Shown: positions 1-7,848, counted from the first letter of the stretch. The stretch is DNA of 64,000 nucleotides from Anseongella ginsenosidimutans (GCF_008033235.1 NZ_CP042432.1:2232001-2296000), one strand, 5' to 3'. Numbers and translations: made by a program. The notes: a model not told the origin generated them from the sequence alone.

Positions 1-830
1 AAAACCGGGTGCCTTTCCCCAAACCGGAAGGATATGATCCCCAGCGGTATGAATTGCTGGCCCGCCTGTTCGAGGCCGGCTGGAGGGAATGGTTTGAAAA
101 ATTCGATATGATCCCTAACCGGAAGACCGATACCAATAATCATGGCCCTTTCAGCAGCGATTATATAGGCGGAAATTATGATTACCCCGAAGCGAGCTAT
201 GAGCGGCGGCGGGAAATCATTAAAGAACATGAGAACTACCAGAAAGGGCTGCTCTGGTTTGTGGCAAATGATCCGCGGGTACCGGCGGAAATACAGTCCG
301 AAATGAAAAAATGGGGCTTGGCAAAGGATGAATTTACCGACAACGGTAACTGGCCGCATCAATTGTATATTCGTGAAGCCAGGCGGATGATGGGCGAATT
401 TGTTACGACCGAAAATGAACTGCTGAAGCGTTCGCCGGTGCCGATGCCTGTGGGAATGGGATCCTATGCAATGGATTCCCATAATGTGCAGCGTTACATT
501 ACTCCGGAAGGTTATGTGCAGAATGAGGGTGATATAGGGGTTAGCACCAAGGGGCCGTATGCCATTTCTTATGGTTCCCTGGTTCCCAAAGCGGAAGAAT
601 GCACGAACCTGCTGGTGCCGGTATGCGTTTCAAGCTCACATATCGCCTATGGCTCTATTCGTATGGAACCGGTATTTATGATCCTGGGACAATCGGCGGC
701 TACTGCTGCGGCCATCGCGATTGATGACCAGGTTAATGTGCAGGAAGTAAATTATGACAAGCTGCGGAAGCAGCTGCTGGAAGATAAAATGGTCCTGGAA
801 TCGCCTTCGGCGCCCGGGCAGAAACCCTAA
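1..830 (+). CDS. FAD-dependent oxidoreductase, C-terminal part (cut by window edge)
   Basis: The reading frame is open from the first bases, and the residues before the first possible start still align with two full-length paralogues in this window (51.7-53.4 and 53.4-55.0 kb), so the 5' half lies outside. About 275 residues remain. Shared blocks with the paralogues are PNRKTD near residue 35, GLLWFVANDPRVPAE, QLYIREARRMMGEF, YAMDSHNVQRYI, and the C-terminal SSSHIAYGSIRMEPVFMILG, followed by an Ala-rich stretch typical of the FAD-contacting C-terminus in this family (PF12831-type). The substrate is not known; such proteins are common in polysaccharide loci of Bacteroidota. The gene ends 4 bp before the CstA-like gene, so the two are probably cotranscribed. 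Confidence 0.85.
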   Translation, partial: NRVPFPKPEGYDPQRYELLARLFEAGWREWFEKFDMIPNRKTDTNNHGPFSSDYIGGNYDYPEASYERRREIIKEHENYQKGLLWFVANDPRVPAEIQSEMKKWGLAKDEFTDNGNWPHQLYIREARRMMGEFVTTENELLKRSPVPMPVGMGSYAMDSHNVQRYITPEGYVQNEGDIGVSTKGPYAISYGSLVPKAEECTNLLVPVCVSSSHIAYGSIRMEPVFMILGQSAATAAAIAIDDQVNVQEVNYDKLRKQLLEDKMVLESPSAPGQKP

Positions 831-834
831 TTAT

Positions 835-2280
835 ATGATCACATTTTCAATCGCGGTGCTTGTGTTGCTGCTGGGATACTTCTTTTATTCCCGGCTGGTG
901 GAAAGGATATTTATCATTGATCCGGGAAAGGCTACTCCCGCGGTAAGCATGGCGGACGGCGTTGACTATGTGGTGATGCCGGGCTGGAAAATATTCCTGA
1001 TACAATTTCTAAATATCGCCGGACTGGGGCCCATCTTCGGGGCGGTAGCCGGAGCCATGTGGGGCCCGGTAGCGTTCCTCTGGATTGCATTGGGCTCTGT
1101 CCTGGCGGGCGGGGTGCATGATTATTTTTCGGGGATGCTGTGTCTTCGGCACAACGGGAAAAGCATTGCAGAAGTAGCGGGATACTATCTCGGGGGAGGG
1201 GTGAGGCAATTTATGAGGGCTTTCACCGTGGTGCTGCTGATCATGGTGGGGGCGGTGTTCCTGATCGGCCCGGCGCGCATCCTTGGAAATATGACGGCTG
1301 AGTTTGCCGGCTTTACCTTTTGGATATGGGCGATTTTCCTTTATTACATTCTTTCCACCGTCCTGCCCATCGATAAACTGATCGGAAAAATTTACCCTGT
1401 ATTTGGGTTTGCCTTGCTCTTTATGGCAGTCGGTATCCTGGTAATGATGGTATGGAAGGGCCTGACCGTACCGGAACTGACCATTGCTTCGCTGTCTAAC
1501 CAGCATAGCAGCCCTCAAAGCTTTCCCGTGTTTCCCATGCTCTTCATTACCATTGCCTGCGGGGCTATTTCCGGCTTTCACGCTACGCAATCGCCCCTGA
1601 TGGCGCGCTGCATGTCGAACGAGCGGCAAGGAAGAAGCATTTTTTATGGCACCATGGTTACTGAAGGAGTAGTGGCCATGATCTGGGCTGCGATCAGCAT
1701 GAGCTTCTTTGGCGGAATAGCCGAGTTGAACGGGGTCATGACCGCAAACGGCGGTAACGCAGCGGTTGTGGTCAATGAAATTTGCAGCTCTTTGCTGGGG
1801 CCTGTAGGCGGCATACTTGCGCTCCTGGGAGTAGTGGCTGCCCCCATCACCTCGGGCGATACCGCATTCAGGGGAGCGAGGCTTATTGTCGCGGATTTCC
1901 TGAAAATGGATCAGGGGCCGCTTAAAAGCCGCCTGCTGATCACGATTCCTCTTTTTCTTTGCGGTTACTTGCTGACCCTGGTTGATTTCGGGGTCGTATG
2001 GCGCTACTTTGCCTGGACCAATCAAACCCTGGCCACCATTGTGCTGTGGACCATAACCGTCTGGCTGATCCGGGAAGGGAAGGCCTACTGGATAGCTTTG
2101 GCGCCGGCTGTTTTTATGACTTCCGTAGTGATCTCTTATATTCTCCTTGCCCCGGAAGGTTTCGGCTTGCCGGCAGCGCTCTCGCAAATGATTGGTGCGG
2201 GCGCCGCACTGCTTTTGCTGCTGCTGACAATGGGCTACATAAGGAGGTCCGCCCTGCCTCAATCTGCAGCGCCCCAATGA
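835..2280 (+). CDS. CstA-family carbon starvation protein / peptide-pyruvate type transporter
   Basis: The frame is open further upstream, but the ATG at 835 is preferred because it lies 4 bp after the preceding stop and gives a hydrophobic N-terminus (MITFSIAVLVLLLGYFFYSR). The 481-residue protein has many membrane segments. Family landmarks are the early DGVDYVVMPGWKIFLIQF, NIAGLGPIFGAVAGAMWGP and GGVHDYFSGM stretches, and FHATQSPLMARC and APITSGDTAFRGARL further on, all characteristic of CstA proteins. Escherichia coli CstA is about 700 residues; this shorter form lacks the extra C-terminal helices. CstA proteins import peptides or pyruvate. The link to the upstream sugar-type oxidoreductase is by position only. 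Confidence 0.9.
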   Translation: MITFSIAVLVLLLGYFFYSRLVERIFIIDPGKATPAVSMADGVDYVVMPGWKIFLIQFLNIAGLGPIFGAVAGAMWGPVAFLWIALGSVLAGGVHDYFSGMLCLRHNGKSIAEVAGYYLGGGVRQFMRAFTVVLLIMVGAVFLIGPARILGNMTAEFAGFTFWIWAIFLYYILSTVLPIDKLIGKIYPVFGFALLFMAVGILVMMVWKGLTVPELTIASLSNQHSSPQSFPVFPMLFITIACGAISGFHATQSPLMARCMSNERQGRSIFYGTMVTEGVVAMIWAAISMSFFGGIAELNGVMTANGGNAAVVVNEICSSLLGPVGGILALLGVVAAPITSGDTAFRGARLIVADFLKMDQGPLKSRLLITIPLFLCGYLLTLVDFGVVWRYFAWTNQTLATIVLWTITVWLIREGKAYWIALAPAVFMTSVVISYILLAPEGFGLPAALSQMIGAGAALLLLLLTMGYIRRSALPQSAAPQ

Positions 2281-2323
2281 CATGTCCGCCAGCGCTCAAA
2301 CGTTGGTGCGCATTGCTGGTGTT

Positions 2324-4429
2324 TTAGTTGACGACGGGAAACTGAGTGATCCTTAATGTGGAGCAGCCATAGGGGATCAGGGTGATTTCTTTGGCTGGGA
2401 GATTTCCCGTTTGCTGCCGGCTGTGCGGCAGCGGTCCCGGCATATTATTATACAGCTTCCAGATTTCCAGCGGCTTTCCTTTTGTGATTAGCTGAATTGG
2501 GGCGTTCTCAAGATTCCAGGGGTATTTTCCGCCGGTTTGGTTTTTTACCACTTTGAAGGAGGTTTCCGGGTTTCTGACCGCTTCTTCCAGCAGGCCGTAG
2601 TTCCATTCCGATCCTGGAAATACTTCGTAATAATCGCCGTAATTATCAGTACCCTTAACCTTTTTCCATTCTTCTTCGATCTTCAGCGAATAGACCAGCG
2701 GGCCTCTTTCCACCGCTGCCGAAGATTCCGCCCACCTGCTGACTGAAATATGCATCGGTAACTTTAGTGCTACCTGGTCATTATTGCTCCATTCCCGGCT
2801 GATCTTTACTACTTCGCCCGCAGTTACCTTGCCTGGCCAGGGCTTCCCGTTAATTAATATGCTGGCATTTTCCGACCAGCGGGGTATGCGCAAATGCAGG
2901 GGAAAGCTGACTTTTTGCGGGGTCTGCAGCGTAAAATGCAGGGATTCTTCGAAAGGATAAGCAGTTGTTTCCCTGATGGTGACAGGGATACCGCCTGCGA
3001 CTTTCGCCCTTACCTCGCTGGGCCCGTAGACGAGCGCAGCCAGCCCCCGATCGGGAGTTGCAAACCATAGGTTCTGCACAAATTTAGGCCAGCCCTGATG
3101 CATGTTAGCCGTGCAGCAGGGGTAACCGGTAAGCAAACCATAGCAGAGATCGGTGCCGCCATGAAAGTCATCTTCGAAAAAATTACGCTTATCTCTTGTT
3201 AACAATACCTGGTTGGCGCTTTGCAAGTACTGCCGGTTATTGAAATCATCCGTAGCCTGGGTAGGCAGGGCATTATAGGCTATCTTTTCAAGGTGTTCGG
3301 CAAACTGCATATCCCCGGTGATAGCGAGCATGTTCTCCAGCGAAAACATCAGTTCCACGACGGAGCAGAATTCAATACCCTGGGTGGGAGCGTTGCCGTG
3401 GAGCGGTTCGTCTCCTCCGTACATTCCCTGCGCCTGCCCGTGAAAGATTTGGATGTCATTCAGGGCTTTTTTTACCGCTTTCAGGTAGATCGAATCCGGG
3501 TCCTGCTGGTAATAGACGACAGGGGTTTTGATGCCCTGCGCCAGGTTCACGCAATGGAAGCTCTGGATTTGGCCGACATGCAGTTTATTGATGAGTTCCT
3601 GGTTGAAAGGATAAGTATTACCAATATTATAGGGGTAAAGATGGCCTACGCCGGCCACGCCCGCGGTGTACTCGTTCAGGAAGACGGAAGTATACGGAAA
3701 GGTTTGCTTGTGGAGTAAGCTGCCCAATTCCAGCAGAAAAGGTTCGCCTGTAATATTATAGAGCCAGTACACAACCATTAAGTTATCCGCGCCCCGGCGG
3801 TTTCCCCAGAAGGTCCAGTTATCCAGGGGGTGTTCGGGAAGCTGATTTAACTGGTAACGGAAGTACCTGGACAAGGTCTTGATCACCCGCGGGTCTTCGG
3901 TTGCGCTGTAATACTGCTGCAAGACCTTTAACATAACCATTTTGGGCCACCAGTCTTCCCGCATACCCTTTTGCAGGCCGGGTTCATGCGTTATGTTCCC
4001 TTCAATTACCGGGGGGCCTATGTAGCCGTCTTCCCGCTGGTTGTTCAGCGTCCATTCGACCCAGGGCTTCACTTTCGCGATCAGCGCTTCGTCTTTCAGG
4101 ATATAGGCCAGGGGAAGCAAACCGTCTATCCAGTAGGGGCCTCTTTCCCAGGCGTCTCCGTCGCCTCCCAGCCAGGCATTTCTTGGACCTGCTACTTCCG
4201 CATATCGTTTATCCAGGTTGCCAGTGAGCCCGTTCTTCATGCGCAGAAGCTGTTCCTTTAGCCAGCCTTCCGGCTGAATTGCACCAAGGGGAAGTGCAAG
4301 GTATGGCTTGGGCTGCAAGGGCGCCCGGTTATTAAGATAGATGGCGTTCCGGGCCGGCTGTGCCACGGAAGCGCAGGGATATAGCGCTGGCAGTAACCAT
4401 ATAATAAGAGCAGCTATAAATTTATTCAT
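2324..4429 (-). CDS. secreted GH127-type (DUF1680) beta-L-arabinofuranosidase-like glycoside hydrolase
   Basis: ATG at 4429 is chosen over an upstream start because it begins a clear signal peptide (MNKFIAALIIWLLPALYPC...SVAQ). The mature protein has the (alpha/alpha)6-barrel DUF1680 pattern: GNLDKRYAEVAGPRNAWLGG, WERGPYWIDGLLPLA and NQREDGYIGP near the N-terminus. GIEFC at about residues 350-354 and YPCCTANMHQGWPKF at about 436-450 match the Glu-x-Cys and Cys-Cys pairs that bind zinc in GH127; the first Cys of the pair is the nucleophile in characterised enzymes. About 701 residues, normal for secreted members. Expected to release terminal arabinofuranose or a similar sugar in the periplasm; the exact linkage cannot be read from sequence. 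Convergent with the CstA gene. Confidence 0.85.
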   Translation of the reverse strand: MNKFIAALIIWLLPALYPCASVAQPARNAIYLNNRAPLQPKPYLALPLGAIQPEGWLKEQLLRMKNGLTGNLDKRYAEVAGPRNAWLGGDGDAWERGPYWIDGLLPLAYILKDEALIAKVKPWVEWTLNNQREDGYIGPPVIEGNITHEPGLQKGMREDWWPKMVMLKVLQQYYSATEDPRVIKTLSRYFRYQLNQLPEHPLDNWTFWGNRRGADNLMVVYWLYNITGEPFLLELGSLLHKQTFPYTSVFLNEYTAGVAGVGHLYPYNIGNTYPFNQELINKLHVGQIQSFHCVNLAQGIKTPVVYYQQDPDSIYLKAVKKALNDIQIFHGQAQGMYGGDEPLHGNAPTQGIEFCSVVELMFSLENMLAITGDMQFAEHLEKIAYNALPTQATDDFNNRQYLQSANQVLLTRDKRNFFEDDFHGGTDLCYGLLTGYPCCTANMHQGWPKFVQNLWFATPDRGLAALVYGPSEVRAKVAGGIPVTIRETTAYPFEESLHFTLQTPQKVSFPLHLRIPRWSENASILINGKPWPGKVTAGEVVKISREWSNNDQVALKLPMHISVSRWAESSAAVERGPLVYSLKIEEEWKKVKGTDNYGDYYEVFPGSEWNYGLLEEAVRNPETSFKVVKNQTGGKYPWNLENAPIQLITKGKPLEIWKLYNNMPGPLPHSRQQTGNLPAKEITLIPYGCSTLRITQFPVVN

Positions 4430-4484
4430 CTGAAAAAATAAGAATTCTGAACACAAACCTACAAGAAAAAACTATCTTTAGGGT

Positions 4485-4781
4485 ATGACAAACGGCGAGT
4501 TTCTATTTCAGGCGGTCAGCAATTTGGCGAAGCAGATGCAGGAGTCCGGGGAATTAACGGGGGACACCGGCAGCAAAATTCATATGCATCCTGACGATTA
4601 CCTGGACTTTAAAAACTGGTTCAACGAGGAAAAGGTGAAGAAGCATCAGGAACTGGTTCCCGGGGCAAGCGAAACGGCCTGGTTCGGTTATGACATTATT
4701 GCGGATGAAACCATTCCCAGGACCAAGGTAGTTGCCCGGCAAGTAAAAAAAGGAACCGGACCGGCCGGCGGCGGAATATAA
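4485..4781 (+). CDS. small hypothetical protein
   Basis: Encodes 98 residues, hydrophilic, without signal peptide or membrane segment. I do not recognise a family. The sequence TATCTTTA, one mismatch from the Bacteroidota -7 consensus TAnnTTTG, lies about 10 bases upstream of the ATG, which fits the short leaders seen elsewhere in this window and supports the gene. It starts divergently from the GH127 gene, whose start is 56 bp away, and is followed 56 bp later by the DUF1080 gene on the same strand. The C-terminus is Gly-rich. An overlapping antisense frame exists but has no such support. Confidence 0.6.
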   Translation: MTNGEFLFQAVSNLAKQMQESGELTGDTGSKIHMHPDDYLDFKNWFNEEKVKKHQELVPGASETAWFGYDIIADETIPRTKVVARQVKKGTGPAGGGI

Positions 4782-4837
4782 AATTGCGGCGGAAACAGGG
4801 AAAAACAGTAAATTCGGCAAAACTTTAAAATTAAACT

Positions 4838-5446
4838 ATGAAATTGTTGAGATCAATTTGTGCGTTATGCTTTTTCTGCCTCATCAGCAGCGTGGGATAT
4901 GCCCAGAAATACAAGCAGTTATTTAATGGAAAGGACCTTACCGGCTGGACGATCCACGGTACCGAAAAATGGTATGTGGAAGACGGAACGTTGGTTTGCG
5001 AAAGCGGCCCGGATGAGCAGTACGGTTACCTGTCCACCGATGAAAAGTACAAGGACTTTATCCTGGAGGTTGAATTTAAACTGGAAGCCAACGGTAATAG
5101 CGGTGTGTTTATCCGCTCTGATATCGAAGGAACGAAGATCAGCGGCTGGCAGGTGGAAGTAGCGCCTCCCGGATCCAATACAGCTGGAATTTATGAATCT
5201 TACGGGCGCGGTTGGCTGATCCAGCCGGACAGCACCCTGGACAAACAACTGGATCCCGATGGCTGGAACAAAATGAAAATACGTGCCGAGGGCGATGAGA
5301 TCACTACCTGGCTGAACGGCAAACAGATGGTACACCTGGTTGACGAGAAGATCGGCGCCGCAAATGGCTTTATTGCCCTGCAGATCCATGATGGGGGCGG
5401 CATCAAAGTACGCTGGAAAAATATCCGGATAAAAGAACTGAAATAA
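4838..5446 (+). CDS. DUF1080 / 3-keto-disaccharide hydrolase-like secreted protein
   Basis: A signal peptide (MKLLRSICALCFFCLISSVGYAQ) precedes one concanavalin-like beta-sandwich of the DUF1080 family (PF06439). Diagnostic stretches are LFNGKDLTGW right after the signal, KDFILEVEFKLEANGNSGVF in the middle (here NSGVFIRS), DGWNKMKIRAEGDEITTWLNG, and IALQIHDGGGIKVRWKNIRI at the end. The 202-residue length is normal for a single-domain member. Family members have been shown to hydrolyse 3-keto-glycosides made by sugar oxidoreductases. With oxidoreductase genes in this window that partnership is plausible but unproven. A perfect 14-bp inverted repeat follows the gene. Confidence 0.9.
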   Translation: MKLLRSICALCFFCLISSVGYAQKYKQLFNGKDLTGWTIHGTEKWYVEDGTLVCESGPDEQYGYLSTDEKYKDFILEVEFKLEANGNSGVFIRSDIEGTKISGWQVEVAPPGSNTAGIYESYGRGWLIQPDSTLDKQLDPDGWNKMKIRAEGDEITTWLNGKQMVHLVDEKIGAANGFIALQIHDGGGIKVRWKNIRIKELK

Positions 5447-5456
5447 AGCAGAAAAT

Positions 5457-5501
5457 AATAACAGGAATTGTGTATTTTTAACAGTACCAATTCCTGTTAT
5501 T
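5457..5501. promoter_or_regulatory. perfect 14-bp inverted repeat just before the VOC gene start
   Basis: The arm AATAACAGGAATTG at 5457-5470 is exactly complementary to 5488-5501, with a 17-base spacer. It follows the DUF1080 stop by 10 bases and ends 3 bases before the VOC start codon. As RNA it could be a terminator for the upstream gene, though it lacks a T-run, or a hairpin masking VOC translation. As DNA it could be an operator. Confidence 0.6.
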
Positions 5502-5504
5502 GTT

Positions 5505-5909
5505 ATGAATACTCCCCAAAACCCCATCGCCTGGACCGAAGTTTATGTCGAAGACATGACAAGAGCCCGGAAATTCTACGAATCGGTACTTGGTATCGAA
5601 ATGCAGGCTGCTGAAATGCCCGAAGACGCGGAAACAGGCAGCGGCGAATCTTTTGAAATGCTCATGTTCCCCGGTGATATGGCCGCCCCCGGCAGCAGCG
5701 GCGCCTTAGTTAAATCATCTATGTTTCAACCAGGCACCGGCGGCACGCTCGTATATTTCGCCTGCGAGGACTGCTCGGTAGAAATATCAAGAGTCGCAGC
5801 CGCAGGCGGCAAAGTACTCCAGGAAAAAATGTCCATCGGTGAATACGGCTTCTGCGGTACCTGCATTGATACCGAAGGAAATACGATTGGCTTCCATTCA
5901 ATGAAGTAA
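5505..5909 (+). CDS. VOC-family (glyoxalase/bleomycin-resistance fold) protein
   Basis: This 134-residue protein opens with PIAWTEVYVEDMTRARKFYE, the usual first beta-alpha module of the vicinal oxygen chelate fold, and closes with FCGTCIDTEGNTIGFHSMK, the matching last strand pair. The middle (GGTLVYFACEDCSVEISRVA) is the second module start. This subgroup (VOC family, 'YciI/PhnB-like' small proteins) is mostly uncharacterised, so no substrate can be given. The metal-binding residues are not all evident. It sits alone between the DUF1080 gene and the A+T-rich HEPN module, directly behind an inverted repeat. Confidence 0.85.
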   Translation: MNTPQNPIAWTEVYVEDMTRARKFYESVLGIEMQAAEMPEDAETGSGESFEMLMFPGDMAAPGSSGALVKSSMFQPGTGGTLVYFACEDCSVEISRVAAAGGKVLQEKMSIGEYGFCGTCIDTEGNTIGFHSMK

Positions 5910-5960
5910 GGGCTTGTTTTAATGAGAGGCTTGCGGCATCGATCCTTCAAGGAACTTTTG

Positions 5961-5993
5961 TATATTTGCGCATATACTTCGGTAGTATACGCG
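5961..5993 (+). promoter_or_regulatory. -7 promoter element plus operator-like palindrome for the HEPN module
   Basis: TATATTTG at 5961-5968 matches the Bacteroidota -7 consensus TAnnTTTG. Immediately downstream, around the expected transcription start, CGCATATAC (5969-5977) and GTATACGCG (5985-5993) form an inverted repeat with 8 of 9 pairs and a 7-base centre. This is a good place for an autorepressor. No convincing -33 TTG at 19-21 bases upstream was found. A 9-codon open frame (6011-6040) lies in the leader. Confidence 0.6.
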
Positions 5994-6046
5994 TTTCGCG
6001 ATAAATAGCTATGTTAACGTTATCGAGCGAGAAAAAATAATCCCTA

Positions 6047-6577
6047 ATGTCTATTACTAAAATCAAGAAAAACGGCACTGAGCAATTCCAGCGATATCTT
6101 TCGCATTTTAAGGACCAGGCTAAGAGAGAAGAGTCAAACAACTTTTACCACGTGGATGTCGTTGCAGATGCTTACAACCAGGGTTTTTGTGATGGCGAAC
6201 AGTCCGGCAGAAAGGAGTTCGTAGAGGAACTGGTAAAAGGGTCTACGGAAAGATTTGTCCAGAAGGCTACGCAGGTTTACATTCTCACTAATTTAGCGGT
6301 AGATCATATTCAAAAGAATCAATACCACGTACATTCTTTCTTTATAAATATTGTTCACCCTAATCCGCAAGTGATCATTGTAGTGCCAAATGAGCAACTT
6401 CTTGATGATAAATTTGTCAAAGAAACCTATGAAAAGATGTTCGAGTTAAAGAAAATCTTCTGCAAATTATTCGGAGATACTTTTGATATAGGACTCATGG
6501 GAGCAGAGGGTATTGACCTGGATGCCCTAAAAGAAGATCGTTTCGATTATTCAGAGTCGTTTATGGCTAATGAGTAA
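6047..6577 (+). CDS. hypothetical protein, first gene of a two-gene HEPN-like module
   Basis: Encodes 176 residues that I cannot assign to a family. The N-terminal third is charged and helical (KREESNNFYHVDVVADAYNQ, then CDGEQSGRKEFVEELVK). The C-terminal half alternates two strong beta strands (HSFFINIVH and PQVIIVVPNEQLL) with a long helix and an acidic end (IDLDALKEDRFDYS), a layout reminiscent of but not proving a nucleotidyltransferase-like antitoxin; the GSxxxG motif is absent. The gene is clearly A+T richer than its neighbours. Its stop overlaps the start of the next gene by 8 bases, so the two are translationally coupled. Start ATG at 6047 follows a short leader with a 9-codon open frame. 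Confidence 0.8.
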   Translation: MSITKIKKNGTEQFQRYLSHFKDQAKREESNNFYHVDVVADAYNQGFCDGEQSGRKEFVEELVKGSTERFVQKATQVYILTNLAVDHIQKNQYHVHSFFINIVHPNPQVIIVVPNEQLLDDKFVKETYEKMFELKKIFCKLFGDTFDIGLMGAEGIDLDALKEDRFDYSESFMANE

Positions 6578-6953
6578 GAAAAAGATTCACGGCGAAAGGA
6601 ATGCTCAGTTGTCCGCAAGCCTTACGGAAGGGCAAGTTTATTATGATTGGGCGGTAACGACAGCGTTTTATGCTGCGATCCACTTTGTGGAAGATAAGGT
6701 GTTGCCTTGTGAATTAAATGGAAAAGATTGCAAAAATATTGGTGAAGTCAGGAAGGCCTACAATACACGAGGAAGGCATGAGGCTAGAGAAAGATTAGTA
6801 GGTGACCATTTGGCAGGGGTCGCGAGCCAGTATAAATGGCTCGATGACCGATCACGATACTCCCGATACGTTACTTATAAGGTTTCTTCCGCAGAAGCTA
6901 GTAAGGCGAATCAATACGTAAGGGAAATTTTTGAATATTGCTACTCTCAATAA
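6570..6953 (+). CDS. HEPN-like small protein, possible RNase toxin or defence component
   Basis: The 127-residue protein has the helical signature of small HEPN proteins: YYDWAVTTAFYAAIHFVED at residues 24-42, then RGRHEARERLVGDH at 67-80, then SRYSRYVTYKV. R75-LVGD-H80 (or R73 with six spacers) satisfies the R-x4-6-H motif that is catalytic in HEPN ribonucleases. Family assignment rests on this pattern, not on a search. Overlap with the preceding gene by 8 bases (ATGAGTAA arrangement) implies a fixed stoichiometric pair such as toxin-antitoxin. Low G+C and position next to ssrA suggest acquisition. It could instead be a non-catalytic HEPN partner. Confidence 0.7.
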   Translation: MSKKKIHGERNAQLSASLTEGQVYYDWAVTTAFYAAIHFVEDKVLPCELNGKDCKNIGEVRKAYNTRGRHEARERLVGDHLAGVASQYKWLDDRSRYSRYVTYKVSSAEASKANQYVREIFEYCYSQ

Positions 6954-6993
6954 TTAGGAATCTTCGTTGTGATAGGAGAGATTACCTCCAGCC

Positions 6994-7063
6994 CGCTGCG
7001 CGTGCTTCCGGTTTTCTCTCCTTTCCCGTGCAGGGAATCAAAACCACGCACGCGCAGCGTGCG
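6994..7063. repeat. REP-like G+C-rich palindromic segment
   Basis: CGCTGCGCGTGC at 6994-7005 is perfectly complementary to 7048-7059 across 42 bases. The right arm also folds on itself: CGCACGC (7047-7053), loop GCA, GCGTGCG (7057-7063). Two alternative hairpins share the same bases. No gene lies here; the stretch is between the HEPN-like gene and the ssrA terminator. Confidence 0.5.
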
Positions 7064-7085
7064 GCGTTCTTTATTGCATAAAAAA

Positions 7086-7109
7086 AGCCAAACTCGTTTG
7101 GCTTTTTTT
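7086..7109 (-). terminator. intrinsic terminator of ssrA
   Basis: AGCCAAA (7086-7092), loop CTCG, TTTGGCT (7097-7103), flanked by A-run on one side and T-run on the other, so it can act on both strands. It lies 39 bases beyond the ssrA 3' end and would also stop transcription from the HEPN module. Confidence 0.85.
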
Positions 7110-7147
7110 ATTTCATTTCGCCCGCTTTTGCGGTTTTGATCAGCAAG

Positions 7148-7541
7148 TGGAGCCGGAGAGATTCGAACTCTCGTCCAGATATGGGACGGGTTGTGCTTTC
7201 TACATGTTTAGTTTGCGATTGGTTGTCGGCGGCAGGCCGGCCACAAACAGCCTACCTGCTACTTAGTCCCTTTGGTTGTCGGGGCTGGTGCGGGACGAAC
7301 CAGGCCTTATTCCGGCTTTATCGTGCCTCCTTGCCGGACGCGGCCAGACATCGCTTCCGGGAGACATCTTGCTTCCCACTCTTAGCGGGAAAAAGTTAAT
7401 TCCGTTCTAAACGAAATTAAGCGGCAAGAGCGTAGTTGTTTTCGCCGTTTATGATTTGAGGATTTTCTTTAACGGGCACTTTCCACAAAGCCCGGCATGC
7501 TTACACACCAATCTTCCATCCTGTCAATTCCGGTCGGCCCC
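7148..7541 (-). ncRNA. ssrA: transfer-messenger RNA (tmRNA)
   Basis: The 5' end GGGGCCG (complement of 7535-7541) pairs with CGGCTCC at the 3' end (complement of 7149-7155) with one G-U pair, followed by discriminator A at 7148; CCA is not encoded. The T-arm carries the GGTTCGAAT-type loop (GAGTTCGAATCTC). The internal reading frame (complement of 7417-7446) encodes GENNYALAA and a UAA stop, a typical Bacteroidota proteolysis tag ending in ALAA. Total length 394 nt. tmRNA with SmpB rescues stalled ribosomes and tags the nascent chain. A perfect -7 element lies upstream and an intrinsic terminator downstream. Confidence 0.96.
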
Positions 7542-7568
7542 GGTTTTTTTGGCATTGGGAAGGACTTG

Positions 7569-7599
7569 CAAATATACGGAAATATCTGGCCAATTCAAA
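7569..7599 (-). promoter_or_regulatory. ssrA promoter
   Basis: On the minus strand TATATTTG (7576-7569) matches TAnnTTTG exactly and a TTTG lies upstream with the TTG 19 bases from the -7 box, the spacing known for Bacteroidota housekeeping promoters. The predicted start gives a leader of about 20 bases before the mature tmRNA 5' end, to be removed by RNase P. Confidence 0.8.
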
Positions 7600-7738
7600 G
7601 GTCACGCGCCAGCCAGGCTCTCTGTAAACGCAGATCCTCCGCCGGAATAACTCATCGCGGGCGGAGGAAGACTTGCAGGGCAGTATCCTGAATTCGGATT
7701 TCCTTGATCCGGTTCCTTTCGCGGGACCCTGAAAGACA

Positions 7739-7848
7739 TTAAATCCAGCTTCCGGGCCGGGATAGGCTAAGACCGGCTTGCCTTAATTCAGTTCTTCCCG
7801 GGGCATCGCGGAAGGCGTTAAATCCAGTTTCCGGCCGGGATAGGCTAA
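7739..7848. repeat. 31/32-bp direct repeat spanning the aminotransferase 3' end
   Basis: The segment 7739-7770 is repeated at 7818-7848 with one base change and one single-base indel; start-to-start distance is 79 bp. The second copy is coding (it encodes the AYPGRKLDL region near the aminotransferase C-terminus); the first copy lies just downstream of the stop. It looks like a tandem duplication of the gene's tail. Confidence 0.8.

Noticed and set aside
1009-2283. 424-codon open frame on the minus strand opposite the CstA-like gene
   Set aside because: Composition (Arg, Gln, His-rich) is that of an antisense shadow; the plus-strand frame has clear CstA motifs and membrane segments.
4554-4820. 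88-codon minus-strand frame opposite the small hypothetical gene
   Set aside because: The plus-strand frame has a near-consensus -7 element and fits the gap between divergent genes better.
4919-5527. 202-codon antisense frame over the DUF1080 gene
   Set aside because: The sense strand has a signal peptide and family motifs; the antisense frame has no start context or recognisable domain.
7136-7399. 87-codon plus-strand frame (with RRDSNSRPD) across the ssrA gene
   Set aside because: It is the antisense of tmRNA; such frames are regular mis-annotations around tRNA-like T-arms.
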